64,000 nt of DNA from Centroberyx gerrardi (lineage: Eukaryota; Chordata; Actinopteri; Beryciformes; Berycidae), in the NCBI RefSeq assembly GCF_048128805.1, contig NC_136016.1, positions 18,374,176 through 18,438,175 of the forward strand. Reading direction: 5' to 3'. The translations under genes and the position numbers were made by a program. Shown here one piece after another: positions 50,601 to 60,002 of the stretch. The notes under the pieces were generated by a model that worked only from the letters and a program-made list of their open reading frames with translations, was not told the origin of the DNA and ran no database searches. How positions within the stretch are numbered: position 1 is the first letter of the stretch; each line of letters opens with the position of its first letter.

Positions 50601-50821
50601 GTATGAACTGTAGTCTCCTAATCAGCATGATGCCCATTCAAATGTTTCTTAAAACACACTACAGCTCGCAACGTGTGTGTCCACCTGTGTATCTCTGCAT
50701 CCAGGTGTCGGAGCTGGTGAAGCTGCCTGCTCTGGCCAAGCCTAGAGTGGTGCTGGCCATCACCGACCTGACGCTGCCGCTGGGGAGGAGAGTCGCCGCC
50801 AAAGCCATCTCCGCCTTGTAG
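33552..50821 (+). CDS. med24: Mediator complex subunit 24 (MED24/TRAP100)
   Basis: Tail-module subunit of Mediator, linking activators such as nuclear receptors to RNA polymerase II. Start MKVVNLKQAILQAWKERW and end VAAKAISAL match human MED24 as I recall it; the spliced length, 989 aa, equals the remembered human length. Coding exons: 33552-33681, 33789-33871, 34017-34055, 34151-34224, 34771-34994, 35617-35728, 35879-36029, 36485-36598, 37620-37673, 37853-37935, 38244-38330, 38593-38704, 39193-39335, 42222-42259, 42374-42456, 42773-42951, 43104-43203, 43658-43833, 45209-45473, 46598-46779, 46911-47004, 47255-47354, 48529-48609, 49489-49637, 50705-50821. All junctions are GT/AG and keep frame, with no internal stop. 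LxxLL-type motifs seen include LTPLL, LDLLL, LVALL, LPNLL and LMRLL. Most divergent parts are exon 5 (after SCHGKAEECIGLCRALL), exon 6 and the middle of exon 19. It converges on csf3, as in mammals. Confidence 0.97.
34225..34770 (+). other. med24 intron 4 with LINE-tail-like end
   Basis: AT-rich intron. Near 34,650-34,725 it contains 'GTAAAGTGCTTTATAAACTT' and an AAGTTTCATTATTATGA end, resembling a plus-strand retrotransposon 3' tail. Nothing else recognised. (Intron numbers here count coding exons only.). Confidence 0.4.
35045..35570. mobile_element. hAT-type MITE relic in med24 intron 5
   Basis: Repeated ATCGGCC-like words (ATATCAGATATCGGCCAG, ATATCGGCTATTGGCAG, ATCGCTATCGGCC) and a right end ATATTGGTCAAACCCTA resemble a common teleost hAT-derived MITE whose ends read TAGGG(T)TTGACC. 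The left end is degraded. No ORF. Confidence 0.45.
36061..36232. mobile_element. Short MITE in med24 intron 7
   Basis: Ends are an inverted pair: AAAGCTGCACTAGGCAA at the left and TTGCCTAGTGCACATTT at the right, about 170 bp apart. The same terminal sequence starts the repeats at 29,876 and 30,258. The neighbouring 36,235-36,350 matches part of the 29,876 copy in inverted orientation. Confidence 0.75.
36599..37619 (+). other. med24 intron 8
   Basis: No coding sequence. The block 36,780-37,200 differs from its surroundings (more GC, several CpG, ending GACTTACATATGTAGCTCC) and may be a fragment of an inserted element, but I cannot name it. Confidence 0.3.
41294..41308 (+). promoter_or_regulatory. 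CTCF-like site in med24 intron 13
   Basis: CCACAAGGTGGCAGT matches the CTCF core consensus at nearly all positions. Orientation is opposite to the similar sites at 33,043 and 55,683. Confidence 0.5.
41865..41990 (-). mobile_element. LINE 3'-tail relic with (AGAATC)n
   Basis: The AGAATCAGAATC run followed by AGGTTTATTGCCAAGTA and ACAAGGAATTTGCCTTGG is a very frequent teleost repeat, read as the inverted 3' end of a non-LTR retrotransposon. Confidence 0.65.
44109..44310. repeat. 68-bp tandem repeat inside the hAT MITE
   Basis: Landmarks CACGCCCAAG / CACACCCAAG recur at 44,115, 44,183 and 44,251, exactly 68 bp apart. The third copy is shortened and diverged. Confidence 0.85.
44517..44638. repeat. 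(CA)n/(CATA)n microsatellite
   Basis: Long CA array with CATA interruptions, inside the hAT-like element. Cys-Val repeat ORFs on the minus strand and Thr-His ones on the plus strand are artefacts. Confidence 0.95.
45578..45865. mobile_element. Tc1/mariner-like MITE (med24 intron 19)
   Basis: The element 45,580-45,863 has inverted ends CACTGCCCGTCAAAAGTTTG... and ...CAAACTTTTGACGGGCAGTG, flanked by TA on both sides (45,578-45,579 and 45,864-45,865), the Tc1/mariner target site. Total about 284 bp, no ORF. Confidence 0.9.
46375..46446 (+). mobile_element. LINE 3'-tail relic
   Basis: 'TGTAAAGCACATTGAACTT' followed by an ATGAATAAAGTTTGATTTGATTTG end resembles a plus-strand non-LTR retrotransposon tail. 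It lies in med24 intron 19. Confidence 0.5.
47057..47214. mobile_element. Short MITE in med24 intron 21
   Basis: Ends GGCTGGGTATTGA and TTCAATACCCAGCC are inverted repeats around a 158-bp AT-rich body with internal GATAC words. No clear target-site duplication, no ORF. Confidence 0.75.
47355..48528 (+). other. med24 intron 22
   Basis: AT-rich, no recognisable repeat or gene. Confidence 0.4.
48610..49488 (+). other. med24 intron 23
   Basis: AT-rich, no recognisable repeat or gene. Confidence 0.4.
49638..50704 (+). other. med24 intron 24 with LINE-tail relic
   Basis: Contains at about 49,940-50,012 a 'GAAGCACTTTGTGACTTTG' ... GGTGCTTTATAAATTAACTT(TACT)n sequence, a plus-strand retrotransposon 3' tail. 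A short ORF at about 50,020-50,301 resembles no protein I know. Confidence 0.5.
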
Positions 50822-51048
50822 ACAGAAGCTAAGCTCAGCTCAGTACCACATCAGCGCCGGGAAAAAACACACACCTGTTTGTATTGTATCAACTTTGTCA
50901 GCGAACATTCGATCGTCCATTTGAAGGCATTCTCTCTTTAACTTTGGAAAAAAAAAAGTTTATAACCATTATGTCCCTGATAAACACTGTATTGCTGATA
51001 TGTTCTTTTTTAACGTTGTTTTGACAATTGTACATACTTTTTTAAAAT

Positions 51049-51054
51049 AATAAA
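51049..51054 (+). terminator. med24: med24 polyadenylation signal
   Basis: AATAAA about 230 bp after the med24 stop codon, in an AT-rich end with a GT-containing stretch downstream. It implies a short 3' UTR and an mRNA end near 51,070. Confidence 0.7.
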
Positions 51055-51074
51055 CCCATTACGAGGATCATGTG

Positions 51075-52310
51075 AATTTTGCGCCCGTCAGTTAATTCTT
51101 CATGTTGGTGACATCATCAGCATCACCAATATTTGCCGTTTCACACCGGATGCCGAGCCACCGGGCGTGCTTCTTCTCAGTAATTGCGTGATAAAAGATC
51201 ATGTTATTGTTGTGTAACGCTCGAATGTAAAAATAACGTGAGATCAGACCGCCATGACTATAATCCAACACTGTCATCTGATTGGTCACATGTTGGCGAT
51301 GCTACCACATGATGCTCCCAGGGACTTTAGTGCATCTTCCATATGACACATGCTGAAATCACCAGTCAGCCACCGCTTGCAACACTTCCTCAAGGAAATG
51401 TGTCTGGGCAGAAACGATGACGGAAGAGCCTTTACTTCACTTTTGGTTGCACTTCTTCATCACAAGATGAGCATCACAGGAATTGTAGGAATAATCACAG
51501 TTACTAGGCAGTGCATTGACGTCACTAGTTGGTACATTACACTCACTTTCTAATTAGTTGTGTGCTCTTCTAATGATTCAATTGTGTCTATGGATTATAT
51601 TTGTCTATTGAAGAAATACAAGCATTACTGCAGGAAAAGCAACCAATAGCTGATGCTGTTTTCTGTCAAAATGCATGTTCTTCATGGGCAAAAAATTGAA
51701 CAATTCCTTTCCTTGTGAGGAAAACATTTTTATTGAAAGATTGATCATTAAGTACAAAGTTGCACAGTGACAATTAAAAAAATACTTTGCTTCCTTTATT
51801 ATCAAATTCTATAGAATGGGAACAGCTAGTTGTATCAGTGGAATTAGTCCTTTAGATCAGATCCCCCTTCACATTTCCCCTAAAACATAACAAGCGTTAA
51901 TTGTTTATAAAACTTACAAATTCCTCAAAAGGCTAAGGCAGTAAAGGGACACTGAAAATAAAGGCTTAAACTTTACTGTGCTGTACACTAAATAGAGTTA
52001 TGTTGGGAAATGTCAGTGGTTGGGTTTTGAAAACACCCACTGCACACCTGACCCTTCACAGGGTTTCTTACATGTTTTTTCCTAACTAGGTCTTTGTGGG
52101 AGTTTTTCTGGTCTGAGACTGGAGGGTGTTATTTTCATTTACTGTTTCATAATGTGGGCGTTGTGAAGCCCCTTGAGACTGTAACTGTGACAAAGGGCTA
52201 AACAAAACTTGACTTGAAAGAAGAAGGCAACATGTCAAACAGAAGAAGAAGTGGCCTCAACTGTCTACAAACACCGAGCCGAGGGATGTTAAGCCTCGTT
52301 ATCAAAATTA
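51075..52310. other. Intergenic gap between convergent med24 and csf3
   Basis: No gene. It probably holds the distal 3' UTR of csf3 (minus strand). A plus-strand retrotransposon-like tail lies at about 52,050-52,225. AATAAA hexamers for minus-strand transcripts occur at 51,729-51,734 and 51,795-51,800. Confidence 0.5.
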
Positions 52311-52319
52311 AATTCCCTA

Positions 52320-52392
52320 ATAATAAATAAATATATAGTTATAAATAGATTAAAATAATAAATAATCTTTTATTAAATCAATAAATAGATGC
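52320..52392 (-). promoter_or_regulatory. csf3: AU-rich element in csf3 3' UTR
   Basis: Read on the minus strand, 75-145 nt past the csf3 stop, this stretch holds at least four overlapping AUUUA pentamers, including UUAUUUAUU nonamers. Such elements bind TTP/AUF1/HuR-type proteins and make cytokine mRNAs short-lived. CSF3 mRNA of mammals is a classic example, so the function is expected here. Confidence 0.75.
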
Positions 52393-52464
52393 CATGATAA
52401 AAATGGCAAGATAAGGTACGTTTTGGGCATGAGCCAAAATCAATGTGGATGTGCCAGCTGTCGG

Positions 52465-54351
52465 TCAGCTCTGCTCTCCCTCCTGGACGAGGCTCCGCAG
52501 GCAGCGGGCCATGTCCTGCACGAACGACTGCAGCTGCACCAGGGTGAGGTGGGTGGCCACCTGCACTTGAAATTCCCCCTGGAGCCGCAAGGCCAAGGTG
52601 GAGGCGGTGGGCTGCACCCCCGGCTCCGCTTGGACCTTTCTCAGCATCTGCAAGACACACAAAAACCACATCGTCAAGGTGTGACAGCCACGAGACTCTG
52701 AGTCAAGAGAATGTAACTATGCATCACAGAGAGCGGGCGTCTCCACCCAGACAGCCAGCAGTGATTCAGGAGTCTTCTGCTACCTTGTGGATCTGAATGA
52801 GAAGGTCTCTGATGTCGGCCAGTAGTTCGGTCACACAGTCTTTGTTGTCCAGCTGAGGTAAGACAGACTTCAGTAAGTCCTGGTGCAGCTGAAGGCCCTC
52901 AGACATCCGTCTCAAACTGGTCTCCTAACAGGACAGAGCGCCAGCAGAGTGAGAACAAACACAAGTCATGTAGCCTTTCTTTTTCTTGGATGTAGTTCAG
53001 AGGATTGTTTCAACCGGTGGATGATGCTTACCAAAGTAAAGCTCTCTGATATGGCTTTGACTACAGGAGCAGAGGGGAAGCGAATGGTATCTTCCATAGT
53101 CTTCAGATTTGCATTTTCTGTTGAGTTCAGTTGCAACGTCTGTTTTAGAGACAAGAAAGATGTTAAGGATAGATTGCAGTTACAACAGGAAACACAGGAG
53201 CAGCTGGGTTCACTGTGCACTGCGGTGCCAAAAAGAGAAATTCCATTACAAGCCAAAAATGTGTTTATTCAACACATACTGCTATGTGCTTTAGGCTTAT
53301 TATTTATTACTTTTTTGACATTTATTTGAAAAGTTTTAGCAGTCTAATATAGCAACTAATACTGCAAAGCCTGAGTTTCCTGTTTTCATAGTTGTACCAG
53401 TTGCAACTCAGGTGAATACTGCTACTACTACTACTATACTAGCCTATTACTATTACTACTACTACTAATAATAATAATAATAATAATAACAATATTAGCA
53501 ATAATAATGACTATAGAGAACTTTTCAAAGTGATTTCCATAGTGTTTTATAGCCAATAAATCAATAATAAATAAAAGATGTCAGATATTCATTCACAAAT
53601 CAGGGTTTCAAACGCCTAAAAGAGGCACCGAGGAGCCTGTCAGCTGGCTGAAGTCCATGTATGGGCCCAGGCTGAGCGGAGATCTACGCAGATTCATCAT
53701 ACGCAGTCAGAAAATAGAAAGCCCTACGGCACTGCCTGCGCTATATTTATAATACATGAAAACAGAACGCCTCTCACCTCGGTATGAATGCAGGACTTGT
53801 GCGTCTCGGATATGGAGAGCAGGACCTTTTGTATTAAACTGAGGCTCCTCAGTAAAACCTCCTGGAACGCCGGATCCGCAACAAGTGTCCGGTTCGCACC
53901 GGGAAGCTCCGGCAGAGGTGCGCTGCGCACCACAGAGGCCATGTAGCCGTGAATGGCGATAACTGCAAGAGGAGAAAAATCAGTGTCACCACCGAGGCAT
54001 CAGCACGACCTCCTTCTGCATCCGACACAAGGCTCGGTGGTTTGCAGAGCTGGAAAGCAGCCAGCAGGGAACAAAGCGGCTTGTCTCCTCCGCAGCCTGC
54101 CAGCCGCGCCGCCTGCCCGCCCGGCTGCGCTGGGCTTGTCTCCCCTCGGGCTAAAATAGCTGCATGAAGTTGACAATATTCCCAGTAACACGAAGCCCGT
54201 GCCAGAAGTAGCTACTCTAGTTAAATATAGCAAAATTAATTGATTCAGAGTCAGATTTGATGCACCCGATTCTGTTCTGAGACACAAAGTGATATATAAA
54301 CTTACAGCAAACAGACAATCCATCTTGAAACAGGTCCAGAGCCTTTAACAT
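52465..54351 (-). CDS. csf3: Granulocyte colony-stimulating factor (G-CSF)
   Basis: Secreted four-helix cytokine of the IL-6/G-CSF class that drives neutrophil production through the G-CSF receptor. Five coding exons (minus): 54351-54306, 53962-53778, 53139-53032, 52924-52784, 52647-52465, all GT/AG and in frame, giving 220 aa. Intron 1 is in phase 1 and introns 2-4 in phase 0; I recall phase 1 for the first intron of human CSF3. A hydrophobic stretch at about 12-28 ends in SVVRSA before PLPE, consistent with signal cleavage. Family signatures include PAFQEVLLRSLSLIQKVL (helix A region) and ATHLTLVQLQSFVQDMARCL (helix D). Potential N-glycosylation sites are NRT in exon 2 and NST in exon 3. 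Cysteines in the mature chain fall in SCIHTE, KDCVTE and ARCL. The ATG at 54,323 is out of frame with exon 2. Tail-to-tail position with med24 agrees with mammalian synteny. Confidence 0.9.
53416..53488. repeat. (ACT)n/(AAT)n trinucleotide tract in csf3 intron 2
   Basis: Imperfect CTA/ACT triplets followed by an AAT/ATA run, between csf3 exons 2 and 3. Confidence 0.85.
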
Positions 54352-55682
54352 CAATTTTGTAGCAATACTAATTTATTAATGTTGATTAATAGCCTACACA
54401 TTCAGCCTGTGATAGCCTACACTCTTTAAATGTTCCACCTTCACATTTCCTATGCATTTACCCACAGAGTGTTGACATGGTGCTTATTGTGAGTTTCAGT
54501 CCAAAGGAAAAGCTCTATAGCTAATGATGTATTAAAGATTTGCCTCAACAAGCTTGTAGGCTCTCTCTGTTTCTCATCAGCAAGTGAGCAGACAGCTGCT
54601 TCCACACACACACAAACACACACATGCACATGTAAGCATTACCTCATTACTCACCAATCAGGATGTTCATTGCAGCAAGCCTTTCTTTGGGGAATGTCTT
54701 TAAGTATTGACCTCTAGTGAACACTATCCATGATTTACACAGGACACTTATAGGCATATATATACCAAGTCCGTGGAGATATTTTGGGATTTCCCATCAC
54801 TCTGTATTTCATTAGAAGTCTCACAATGAGCATGAGCTACAAAGAAATTTACACAATTAACTTCATGGGAGGGCCATTTACACAAAACTAGCCTAAAGTA
54901 AGATATAGAGAGGCACAGGGGAAACAGGCATTTAATCTGAGGGAAACCTGAAATGGAAATTTAAAGTGCTTCAATGTTTTAATCACAATTTTACTACAAA
55001 TCAATATTTTTTTTACATTTTTTGGAGTCTTACCTTACCTGAGTTGTCATTATCGTGCCGAGTCTGTGATCATCCCTCTGAATATTTTTGGGCCATCTTG
55101 AGCCTCATGAAGATTTGTCATCATGAAAAGTGGTTTGTGGGTTCCGCCTGACCTTTAAAATACACACTGGAAATTGTGACGTGTTTACGTACACATTACG
55201 GAAACAAATATTTGTGGTGTGTGATGAAAAATTTGCTGAGATGCTGTCATCAATTTCAGACCATCAGAGGGAACAAGAAATTGTATAACAACCAAACTCA
55301 TGTACATGACAATTAAAGTTCACAGCCGCAGTTCTTGAACAGACACCAGTCAGCGGACACAGCAAAACTCAAGTAAATCTGATTATGGTTGATTGCTGAT
55401 CAGTTAGATCTAGTTAGGCTCATTCTCTGTGAAGTCCTTTGAGACACGCATGCGATAAAGGGCTGTATAAATAAACAAACTTGGCTTGACTTGAAATTTA
55501 ATGTGGATTTTAACCAGTTATGGCAATACAAGAGTGATCTAGGTTTCATCTTTCCAAGGGTCTTTGAACTTTGAACTTACAGGTGCCGGCTGATTCAGGA
55601 CCAGTAAGCTCACCAGACCAAAGCCTTGTAAAGTCATATCGAGTAGTGAAGAGAGAAAATAGTCAGGCTTAACTCATACAAG
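54352..55682. other. csf3 upstream region
   Basis: Expected location of the csf3 promoter (minus strand). AT-rich TTAATAAAT-like and TTTAAA-like words occur within 100 bp of the start codon, but no convincing TATA box or NF-kB site stands out. A retrotransposon-like tail lies at about 55,425-55,495 (TTTGAGACACGCATGCGATA). No coding gene, and in particular no psmd3. Confidence 0.4.
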
Positions 55683-55697
55683 AGTGCCATCTTGTGG
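55683..55697 (-). promoter_or_regulatory. CTCF-like site upstream of csf3
   Basis: On the minus strand reads CCACAAGATGGCACT, a good CTCF core match, 1.3 kb upstream of the csf3 start. Same orientation as the site at 33,043. Confidence 0.45.
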
Positions 55698-56400
55698 CAT
55701 CATTTATTTTACAAGCTAAATGTTCTCAACTGTATGGATATGCATTGCAAAAATCTTGACTCTATTGCATTTTTACTCTAATGTAATAAACAGTTGTAAA
55801 GCACTTTTTAGAATAGAGTTACAAAGTGAAAGAAATAAAAGTCACAAACACAAACAATACAATGCCAGGCATGAATTAAAAACAAGGGTACAGAAGAATG
55901 AAACGAGAATACAATGAGAAAAAATACGTAAAAAGAACAAAAATGTTTTGTAAAAATGTTTTAAAGATGTTTTTTGATACAGTGACTATCCAAAAGCTCT
56001 TGAAGTGGAACTACCAGAAAGGGACTTAGGACATTTTTTTCATTTTGCTTTGCCAAAATGCCTCTGCCTATATTGCTTCCATACCACCTCCATTTGTCCA
56101 ATTAAATCCTAACTGAAAATCCGTCAATTCCACACATATGCAAATGCAGTGACAGTTAAGTAACCACCACATAAGCGACTGGCCAGTGTAGCAGATCAGT
56201 TTGCTTCATGCTCTGACACGAGGCCCCTTGATCATTCAGTGAAGGTATGTTACATCTGGCCATGCTTGGTAGGCTGTGAAGTGAAGCCATCAAATCTGAT
56301 CCCTGAAATCCACACTGGTCTGATCTCCAATCAAACCTGCACATGAAAGGAGGTCATTATTCACTGCTGAGGCCTCGCTCTATGGCCTGTCAATGACCCA
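55698..56400. other. Intergenic DNA, nothing recognised
   Basis: AT-rich in its first part, no gene or clear repeat. Confidence 0.4.
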
Positions 56401-56544
56401 GCTGGAAACACTATTTGGCTGTATGGAGGAACAATGTCCTAGCCCGCTTTGAATATAAAGGGAAAGGTAGCAGGTCCATGTTGAGTACAAGGAGAGCGTA
56501 CACAAAGAATAACGGACAGGGGTTTTACACTCTGCTGTCACCTC

Positions 56545-57390
56545 TTCTTACAGCAATATTCCACTTAGAAAAAAAAGGTCCGGAGTGCTCGGAAGTTCAA
56601 ACAGGTGTGATGAAGGTACTCTTTGGTAGGGAACACAAAAGTTCAAAAAAGAAGAAAGGTCCAAGGCACTCTTCTGGCAAAAAGTTTAAAAGCCTTTATT
56701 CAGATGGCTATTTCATGGTGAAATTCTTAAAAACACAGACAAAGCTTGTGCATGTTAAAATAGAACTGGGTTACAACCCACGCGTAGCGGCACAAACAGC
56801 CTTCTTCACAACTGTCACCCCCAGCACCGCGCCGCACAGCCCATTAGGTAATGAAACGCAAAGCAAGGCTGAGGCGTAAGGTTCAGGCAGAGGAAAAACG
56901 TATATATCTCTTTAACAATATGACAAAACAATGTTTTAAAAAACAATAGCCAGAGTTAGACTCAGTGTTTACTTAAAAAGCTGCTGGGTTGTGTTGAGTG
57001 GCAACTTAAAGCAATATTCCACTTAGTTTTATCATGGGGGTTATTCGGCACTTTATCGCCATGAAAACCAGAATATAAACTACCCACCAAGATCGGATGC
57101 AGCTGGACGAGTTTGTAACGTTCTGAGTTTTACCTCCTATTCATTTGAATGAGGCCACGAAAATAGCCTGAAAACTGACATTTAACACTTTTGTGAACAG
57201 GTTCAACAACAGATCCAGCTTTTCATACAACAAAACAGTCCTGGGTCCATCGTCATTTTGCATTTCTATTGTTGGTTTACACTAAAGTTTGTATTGAAAG
57301 ATAAAAATAGTGAGTGATATTCCTCCACTGATGAGAAGAAAAATAGTCTGTCTATCGATAAAAATCACAGTAGCGGGATCTGTTGTGACT
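56545..57390. mobile_element. Interspersed repeat, copy 2 of the 6.7-kb element
   Basis: From about 56,810 the sequence matches 6,657-7,110 closely (shared CAGCCCATTAGGTAATGAAA, GTTCAGGCAGAGGAAAAACG and ATGAAAACCAGAATATAAAC), and again at about 57,360-57,385. It contains about 37 bp near 56,908-56,945 missing from copy 1, and lacks the inverted right arm. The left part (56,545-56,805), with GGTCCAAGGCACTC and CACGCGTAGCGGCAC words, looks like a different inserted element. The 154-codon ORF crossing it resembles no protein I know. Confidence 0.65.
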
Positions 57391-59290
57391 GTCTCTCTGC
57401 TGGGTCAGATGTGTTCTGTGTTTTAACTCACTGTTTTATTGTTTTTGTAATGTATTTAACTGTTTTGTTTTGTTTTATTGTCTTTTATAATGTTTAATTG
57501 CTCTGTTACTACTTCTTCTTTGCTGATGTCTTGGCCAGGTCTCCCTCGTAAAAAAGAGATTCTGAATCTCAAATGGACTTCCTGGTAAAATAAAGGTGGA
57601 ATAAAACGAATAAAAAAAACCTCTTTCTTTCCTTAGTGACGTACAGGCGCTGGGTTCAGATGGCCCATAGACGCCCATATAGAATGACCAACTGTGGGAT
57701 AGTTTTTCCTTGTAAGTCAGAAGTAGGGCCCCTGTTTTCAAGGTTTAGTCTGGACCCTGGGAATACTTACAGCTGTCCTGATGATAACATTATTATTACT
57801 AAGAGTGTGGATGGCATTAGCAGATGTTTCCTGCTCCTGAAAGCATCCGGCACGCCATAAAATGTTGCATTCACCCTCCTAGATGATGCTTTTAATGCTC
57901 TTAGCTTAATCACTGGCTACTATCGTTTCTCTACTAAGAGCATTTAGCCTAAAGAGACTGGCACTGGTTCAGCTTGATATACATGCAAGCTCTCGATCCT
58001 GTAAATAGAAACATTTGCCCTCCGGTGTTGAAATGCCATATGTGTTCCTCCATGGCAAAGAATGTATCCTGGTTAATTATTTCTGCCAGTAAAATATATG
58101 TCAGGAACTGTGTGCTTAAGATCTTTTTTTTAAAAAACCAAACTGTAATGACTAACTGTGATTTGTCTCATCCCGTTATATGGCTTAACAACCGGTGAGA
58201 GTGCTGAGCTGTCCTGTCTTATGAGACATGACCGAACAAAGGAGTTGCAAAAACTATATTTTTTCTTGGAAAGTTAGTAAGGAAGGATCCATGTAAGTGC
58301 TGCGCTCCTTATGACGGTTCAGTTCAGCGCTCTGGGGAAGTGAGTGTGGAGAGAAATGGATGTTACTCTGAAAATGACTGCACAGCAAACAGGAAGATGA
58401 CGTCAACTCTGCTTCCATAAGAAATGTGACTCAGACTCAAGTATTTGACAACTGACCTTGTCAAGTCAGTTTCACCCACCAATACACCTGCTGTGTGTTT
58501 AACTCATGGTGACTATTCAGATGGATTGAGAAATGTAATGTAAACACATGTAAGCTGCTGGGTTGCCCTTACAGATAAGCTACACACACAAAAAATGAGA
58601 GTATATCCAGACTGAGAACACTGGCCTACATTCAATTTGTGTCATAGTTGTAGGTCACATCTCTGAATGTAGCATAAAACATCAAAAGAAACGCATTTGT
58701 TAACTTGAAAAGACAGGGGGAGCTGTGGTACGGCACTTTGAAGCGGTCTTGTTTCCTTTAATCGTCCGTCTTCTGTCTCCACATCACCCCATAGAGGAAA
58801 CCGAGGAAGGAGGAGGCCACCTGGGACTGTTGACACTCACCCAAGGGATGTCCTTGTCACCGTCCTCAGACGCCTGCAGGGTCTTCGGTGTCACTTACCT
58901 TTGGGCCGGAAGAGGAAATCCACGGGTGCCACACGGGGCCCTCGCCGAGACACCCCATGTGATCTAGGAGCCTGGAAACATTTTCACCTGCAACCCAACG
59001 CCAAACGGGGCTGCGCTCTGCGGGATTGGATGCGTTACCCTATCCCCCACTTTGTGTCCCATTACCCAGCAGTTGTAATGCTCACACCAGTGTAACGTGT
59101 CTAGGGTAGCAGGCGGGGCAAGTTGAGCTGGCCTGAAATTTAAATTAACCCCAGCGACAGTTATGTGTGCCGGGGAACAGAGGTGTTACATTACCAGAAT
59201 ACCCTCACTCCCCAGCCTGCATGCACACACACCTGTCGTACATACAGGTGCACAAAAGAGTACACACACTCGCACACAATAGCTGAAAAA
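57391..59290. other. Intergenic DNA, nothing firmly recognised
   Basis: No coding gene. A retrotransposon-like 3' tail may lie near 57,535-57,610. The block 58,780-59,160 is GC-richer and contains a donor-like CCCAAAG/GTAAGT on the minus strand (boundary near 58,895), possibly a noncoding exon or a chance match. Confidence 0.35.
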
Positions 59291-59293
59291 AAT

Positions 59294-59313
59294 ACACACA
59301 CACACACACACAC
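59294..59313. repeat. (CA)n microsatellite
   Basis: Short perfect CA array. Confidence 0.9.
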
Positions 59314-59422
59314 TGTACGGAACTAGTTTTATCTTTATCTACTCCAGCAGTGAGCCTCCCGCCAGAGTGGCTGGTCTCAATGCCCCCATATGAGTGTTTT
59401 ATCAGGGGAAAGAGGGAAGAGG

Positions 59423-59424
<2 letters not shown>

Positions 59425-59468
<44 letters not shown>
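59425..59468. repeat. (GT)n microsatellite
   Basis: Perfect GT array of about 22 units. Confidence 0.95.
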
Positions 59469-59471
<3 letters not shown>

Positions 59472-59953
59472 GCAGGAAATGTCAGAGAGAGAAGCTTAGC
59501 ATCTATTTTTCAGTGCTGTTGAACCTCCTGCTCGTCACGGGAGGCTGTACCTAGACTTCCTTGAGATTAACTCTGTCAAGATCAATAATGTTACCCTGTA
59601 AAGTAAACTCAGCCAAGAAGACGGTGAAGAAGAACCTGGCTGCAAAATGTAAACAGTTACACATACCCAAAAAGTAGCCGTCCGGTTAAAAAACAACTGC
59701 CCTTGAACTTGTACTTTTAGTTAGAGAACGGAACAAGCAATAACGGGCTTAATGGTGTTTTCTAAAAGAGTGAGGTGTTGCCTTTGGGAAAGAGGCGGTG
59801 TGAGGAGGAGGAGGAGGAGGATGTGACAACGGCAGCCATCGCGCGTCCTCTGGACCCGTCACTTCACTGGGCAGCTCAAGGGCATTTGGAGAGTGCTTTA
59901 CCCCGAGCGAGGTCTCGCCAGGCAGCAGAGAGGGGGGCAGCTGATCCCCTGTG

Positions 59954-59956
<3 letters not shown>

Positions 59957-59998
<42 letters not shown>
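59957..59998. repeat. (CT)n microsatellite
   Basis: Perfect CT array of about 20 units. Ser-Leu and Arg-Glu repeat ORFs over it are artefacts. Confidence 0.95.

Positions 59999-60002
<4 letters not shown>

Noticed and set aside
54000-54323. 107-codon minus-strand ORF starting at the ATG at 54,323
   Set aside because: It runs into csf3 intron 1. The true frame uses the donor at 54,305 and the start at 54,351.
56415-56879. 154-codon ORF as a gene
   Set aside because: It crosses two repeat-derived segments, and its 3' part is shared with noncoding repeat DNA near 6,660-6,760.
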